From contig JBCCFC010000109.1 in NCBI GenBank assembly GCA_039029935.1, positions 1-17,032 on the forward strand: DNA of 17,032 nucleotides. Direction: 5' to 3'. Source of the DNA: G039029935 sp039029935. Its GTDB lineage: Bacteria > Chloroflexota > Anaerolineae > Caldilineales > Caldilineaceae. The stretch's first letter is position 1. Every line of letters starts with the position of its first letter. Positions 14,271 to 17,032 of this stretch are shown in pieces. A model generated the notes under the pieces. That model did not search any database and was not told where the DNA came from. It saw nothing but the letters and a program-made list of their open reading frames with translations. The position numbers were made by a program, and so were the translations under genes.

Positions 14271-14567
14271 ATGCATCGAAAATTTGAACCAGATGTACAA
14301 CAGCAAATTGACAGTATCTATACACGGTTTGCACACAGTGTCCGCACCATTCGGCGGGCCAAAGATTGGACACAGCATGAGCTTGCGCAACGGGCGGGGA
14401 TGAACAAAACCTATCTGGTGCGGATTGAAGCGGGGGACAACAATGTCACGCTTAAGACAGCGCAGCGGCTGGCCTGTGCGCTTGAAGTCGATTTGTTGAT
14501 CCTGATCCAGGGCGTCCATATCACCATCCAACAAGGGGAACCGGACAAACACGTGGTGTATGTGTAG
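14271..14567 (+). CDS. XRE-family helix-turn-helix regulator (module 2)
   Basis: This is a 98-residue protein with a lambda-repressor-like HTH: SVRTIRRAKDWTQHELAQRA, then GMNKTYLVRIEAGDNNVTLK, then TAQRLACALEVDLLILI. It is a paralogue of the protein at 10452; the shared stretch runs from SVRTIRRA to GVHITI, and AGMNKTYLVRIE is identical, which suggests the same or similar DNA sites. The C-terminal tail (QQGEPDKHVVYV) is longer. AAAGGA lies 8 bases before the ATG. It sits between the octamer array and a structured spacer leading to the next secreted protein gene. Control of that gene is inferred from the repeated arrangement. Confidence 0.9.
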   Translation: MHRKFEPDVQQQIDSIYTRFAHSVRTIRRAKDWTQHELAQRAGMNKTYLVRIEAGDNNVTLKTAQRLACALEVDLLILIQGVHITIQQGEPDKHVVYV

Positions 14568-14580
14568 GTTTGCTGTGTAT

Positions 14581-14666
14581 TCAGTGGGTTGGTAGGTCGG
14601 TGTTCGGTATTCGGTATTCGGTGTTCTCTGTCAGAATACCGCTCTACTGATGGGTCGACCCACTGA
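14581..14666. repeat. Nested inverted repeats after the second XRE gene
   Basis: TCAGTGGGT (14581-14589) pairs with ACCCACTGA (14658-14666). Inside it, CGGTATTC (14612-14619) pairs with GAATACCG (14634-14641). The left side holds four heptamers (CGGTGTT, CGGTATT, CGGTATT, CGGTGTT; 14598-14625), so the inner stem can slip between registers. It starts 14 bases after the XRE stop. There is no T-run, but a termination or processing role is possible. Confidence 0.6.
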
Positions 14667-14691
14667 CCGCGGAAAAGAGACAGAGAACTGT

Positions 14692-14721
14692 CAACTTTTT
14701 ATGTCAAAGATTTTTAGCTTA
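14692..14721 (+). promoter_or_regulatory. Candidate shared element, copy 2 (upstream of surface gene 2)
   Basis: CAACTTTTTATGTCAAAG, five bases, then TAGCTTA repeats the order of blocks seen at 10889-10911. It lies 138 bases before the next ATG. Downstream, TTACAG (14718-14723) with TACAAA 16 bases later is a possible but weak promoter. Confidence 0.35.
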
Positions 14722-14750
14722 CAGCCTACGATAAAAGTCGTACAAATATT

Positions 14751-14848
14751 CTTAAGGAGTGGCGATTATTTAACTTTCACACGTTCAGTTAGCACGCCCC
14801 GTGCGGGTCTGCCTGAAATGGGCAAGTTGTTTAATCGCCATTCCTAAG
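14751..14848. repeat. Imperfect 26-bp inverted repeat reaching into the ribosome site of the last gene
   Basis: Left arm 14751-14776 and right arm 14824-14848 match as inverted copies with about four mismatches and one extra base; both carry a GGCGATTA core (TAATCGCC on the right). Between them, GCAC and GTGC (14792-14795 and 14801-14804) and TTCAG and CTGAA could form inner stems. The right arm overlaps the AAGGA (14846-14850) used by the gene at 14859, so a folded RNA could hide the ribosome site. The shape also fits a short mobile-element relic of about 98 bp with terminal inverted repeats. No clear target duplication is seen. Confidence 0.6.
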
Positions 14849-14858
14849 GAAAGCAACT

Positions 14859-17032
14859 ATGCAAGATAAACACATTTTATTCACATATTCAGGAAGACGA
14901 GGCATTACGCTTACGGCCATCGTCTGCTTGATACTAACGCTCTGGATGCCAACAATTTGGCCGTCTCCAGAAGCATCAGAAGGAATCGCTCACGCCGCCA
15001 CCCCCAACACCATTACCGCACCCGCAACATCGGTGGTGGTTGACTATGGCGTCACAGTCGAAAACAAAACCATTGCCCTCCAATGGGAAACCGACGATGA
15101 AACCGCACTGCTTGGCTTCTATGTCCTGCGTCTTGCGCCGGGCGAAACAGAGCCTGTACGCGTCACAGAGGATACCGATATCATCATGGCGCAACATTCG
15201 GGATTGCCCAACGGGGCAAGCTACAGCTATGAGGACACCAGTGTCGCACCAGACGCTGCCTATGCCTATATCCTCGAAATCGTCTTTTTGGACGATTCGC
15301 GGGCAGAGTTGCCAATCGGCCAAGTCACACCCGAACCAGCCATGATCAGCGGTGAAATCTTTGATGACCTCGACACCGATGGGATTCAGGATGGAGTGGA
15401 CCCCGGTGTTACAGGTGTCACGGTCAACTTGCTGGATGACAACGGCGCAGTTGTTGCCACCACCCAGACCAACGCCATCGGTGCATACATGTTTGCCGAA
15501 GTCGAGCCAGGCACATACACCGTGCAGGTCATCAAGCCAAGTGACAAAGCATTTACCCAGAAAAATATCGGTGGCGACCACGAAGATAGCGATGTTGATG
15601 AGACAGGCATCACCGACTCCATCACGGTCAATTACTGCGATAAGATCAATAACCTTGATGCGGGTCTGGTTGATGATGTCAACCCATCCTTCACCTTTGA
15701 AAAAACGATTGAAAGCCAAGATGCGGATACATTGGGCGAGGCTGTGCAGGCAGCGGTCAACGATGATTTGGCCTTTGAGTACACGGTTGAGAATACGGGC
15801 GATGTACCAATTGAATGGGCGACGCTCAACGATGATGTCTTTGGCAATCTGACCGCGACGTGTAACCTGCCCATGATGATTCCGGTCGGTGGCAGCGCAT
15901 CCTGTACCATTGTCCGTCCGGCTGAAGATGCATCCAATGGCAAACGTAATATCGGCTCTGTCAATATCCGCAACGTCGGCACAGCCGATGACCCCGCGTG
16001 GTACATCACTGACCCTGAAAGTGCCAGCATTACGGGTACAGTCTTCAACGATGTCCTCCAAGATGGTATCCAAGACCCAACCGACCCCGGTATCTCTGGT
16101 ATTCAGGTCAACCTAGTTGATGCGCTGGGCAACATTGTCGCCTCAACTGTCACCAGCCCAGACGACCCCAATACGCCGGAAGATGAGACAGGCGACTATC
16201 AGTTTGTTGGTGTCACACCGGATACGCCATACCGCGTCGAGTTTGTCGTCCCCAGCCCAGAGAGCTATATCACACTCAAGGATGTTGGCAATGACGACAC
16301 GATTGACAGTGACGCCAACCCAACCAGTGGTCGTACCGACATTATCACCGTTGCGCCGGGAGAAGTAAGCGAGAATAATGATGCCGGACTCTATGATTTC
16401 TTGCAGAGTAAACCAGCCACGTTGGGTGACAAAGTATGGGAAGATTTGGATGGTGACGGTGTGCAGGACGCGGGCGAACCGGGTGTACCAGATGTCACCG
16501 TTCAGTTGCTGACGCCAAGCGGTACAGTTCTTGAAACGACTACAACCGATGGCGATGGCATGTATCTTTTTGATGGCTTGGTTCCAGATGACTACAAAGT
16601 GCGTTTTGTCCTGCCGAGTGACTACGATGAGTTCACCGACCAGGATGCAGGTATTGATGAGACAGCCGACAGCGATGCCGACCCAACTGACGGTGAGACC
16701 GACATCATCACACTCGGTCTGTCTGAGGTTAATCTCGATGTTGATGCAGGTATCGTGCGCCGTGTGAGCTTGGGCAATTTTGTCTGGGAAGACCTGAACG
16801 CCGATGGCATTCAGGATGCAGGCGAGCCGGGCATTTCAGGTGTTGATGTTGAACTCTTTGAGGTGGGCAACACGTCACCGCTGGACTCAACCACAACCGA
16901 GAGCAACGGTCTATATGAATTCACGGACCTCCAGCCGGGCGAGTACTATGTCGTCTTTGAGAAACCAACAGGCTTTGAATTTACTGACCGCGATGAAGGC
17001 AGCGATGACACCGTTGACAGCGATGCCAATCC
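14859..17032 (+). CDS. Secreted SdrD B-like repeat surface protein (module 2, partial at right edge)
   Basis: The frame is open from ATG 14859 to the window end: 724 codons with no stop. AAGGA (14846-14850) lies 8 bases before the ATG. The protein starts MQDKHILFTYSGRRGI, then a hydrophobic helix (LTAIVCLILTLWMPTIW) and an AHA-A site near residue 49, a Sec signal peptide. Residues about 58-160 are an Fn3-like module (IALQWETDDETALLGFYVLR). SdrD B-like repeats start near residues 165 (FDDLDTDGIQDG), 392 (FNDVLQDGIQDP), 522 (WEDLDGDGVQDAGEPG) and 638 (WEDLNADGIQDAGEPG). A DUF11-like domain (about 272-390) has a likely Cys pair (CNLPMM and SASCTI). Such repeats are acidic beta-sandwiches that usually bind calcium in stalk-like surface proteins. 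The second repeat lacks part of the D-x-D-x-DG motif. It is the last gene of the second XRE-surface module. Confidence 0.9.
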   Translation, partial: MQDKHILFTYSGRRGITLTAIVCLILTLWMPTIWPSPEASEGIAHAATPNTITAPATSVVVDYGVTVENKTIALQWETDDETALLGFYVLRLAPGETEPVRVTEDTDIIMAQHSGLPNGASYSYEDTSVAPDAAYAYILEIVFLDDSRAELPIGQVTPEPAMISGEIFDDLDTDGIQDGVDPGVTGVTVNLLDDNGAVVATTQTNAIGAYMFAEVEPGTYTVQVIKPSDKAFTQKNIGGDHEDSDVDETGITDSITVNYCDKINNLDAGLVDDVNPSFTFEKTIESQDADTLGEAVQAAVNDDLAFEYTVENTGDVPIEWATLNDDVFGNLTATCNLPMMIPVGGSASCTIVRPAEDASNGKRNIGSVNIRNVGTADDPAWYITDPESASITGTVFNDVLQDGIQDPTDPGISGIQVNLVDALGNIVASTVTSPDDPNTPEDETGDYQFVGVTPDTPYRVEFVVPSPESYITLKDVGNDDTIDSDANPTSGRTDIITVAPGEVSENNDAGLYDFLQSKPATLGDKVWEDLDGDGVQDAGEPGVPDVTVQLLTPSGTVLETTTTDGDGMYLFDGLVPDDYKVRFVLPSDYDEFTDQDAGIDETADSDADPTDGETDIITLGLSEVNLDVDAGIVRRVSLGNFVWEDLNADGIQDAGEPGISGVDVELFEVGNTSPLDSTTTESNGLYEFTDLQPGEYYVVFEKPTGFEFTDRDEGSDDTVDSDAN

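Noticed and set aside
14777..14823. Known riboswitch (ZTP-like, c-di-GMP or preQ1)
   Set aside because: A few bases recall such motifs, but the conserved cores are absent.
14650..14847. 65-codon plus-strand frame
   Set aside because: It spans the candidate regulatory element and the inverted repeat, has no ribosome site, and resembles no family; non-coding structure explains the region better.
14976..16073. 365-codon open frame on the minus strand
   Set aside because: It is fully antisense to the open, signal-peptide-bearing SdrD B-like frame from 14859. Its translation has no recognisable domain, and Asp/Thr-rich coding sequence often leaves such antisense frames open.

Overview
The window looks like a chromosomal accessory region of a filamentous or multicellular-type Chloroflexota bacterium. 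This is inferred from protein style, not from any marker gene. The clues are very large signalling proteins that join a Ser/Thr kinase or a SARP-type DNA-binding head to a P-loop ATPase and a TPR tail, secreted acidic proteins built from SdrD B-like calcium-binding repeats, and secreted C-termini ending in a hydrophobic-LPV-basic tail. Base composition is moderate, with AT-rich spacers. There are no rRNA or tRNA genes, CRISPR arrays or intact insertion sequences.

Layout. Positions 2-496 hold the C-terminal end of a secreted protein. A spacer follows with a perfect 22-bp inverted repeat and the decayed 3' end of a kinase/TPR gene (about 674-824). A 1307-residue Ser/Thr kinase-ATPase-TPR protein (941-4864) comes next, apparently on a leaderless transcript. 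Positions 4865-5396 are a gene-poor stretch with a promoter, a DUF2281-like antitoxin remnant broken by TGA, and a hairpin. The toxin-antitoxin pair higB-higA occupies 5397-6070. Convergent to it is a 1289-residue SARP/AfsR-like regulator (6186-10055, minus strand). Its upstream region, which also lies upstream of the next rightward gene, carries four 12-bp tandem repeats.

From 10452 to the right edge there are two copies of one module: a small XRE-type repressor-like gene, then a structured spacer of about 300 bp, then a large secreted SdrD B-like protein. The first module is 10452-14138 and the second is 14271 to beyond 17032. The two XRE proteins are clear paralogues with the same putative recognition helix. 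Both spacers carry a similar AT-rich element and strong inverted repeats. A 14-unit octamer array, with arms in opposite orientation, sits between the modules.

How it may work together (inference): the XRE proteins probably control the adjacent surface protein genes, perhaps sharing one operator. The kinase and the SARP regulator are signal integrators that share a C-terminal module. The toxin-antitoxin pieces, gene remnants, tandem repeats and inverted repeats suggest a plastic region. The last gene runs off the right edge, so its end and C-terminal tail are not visible.
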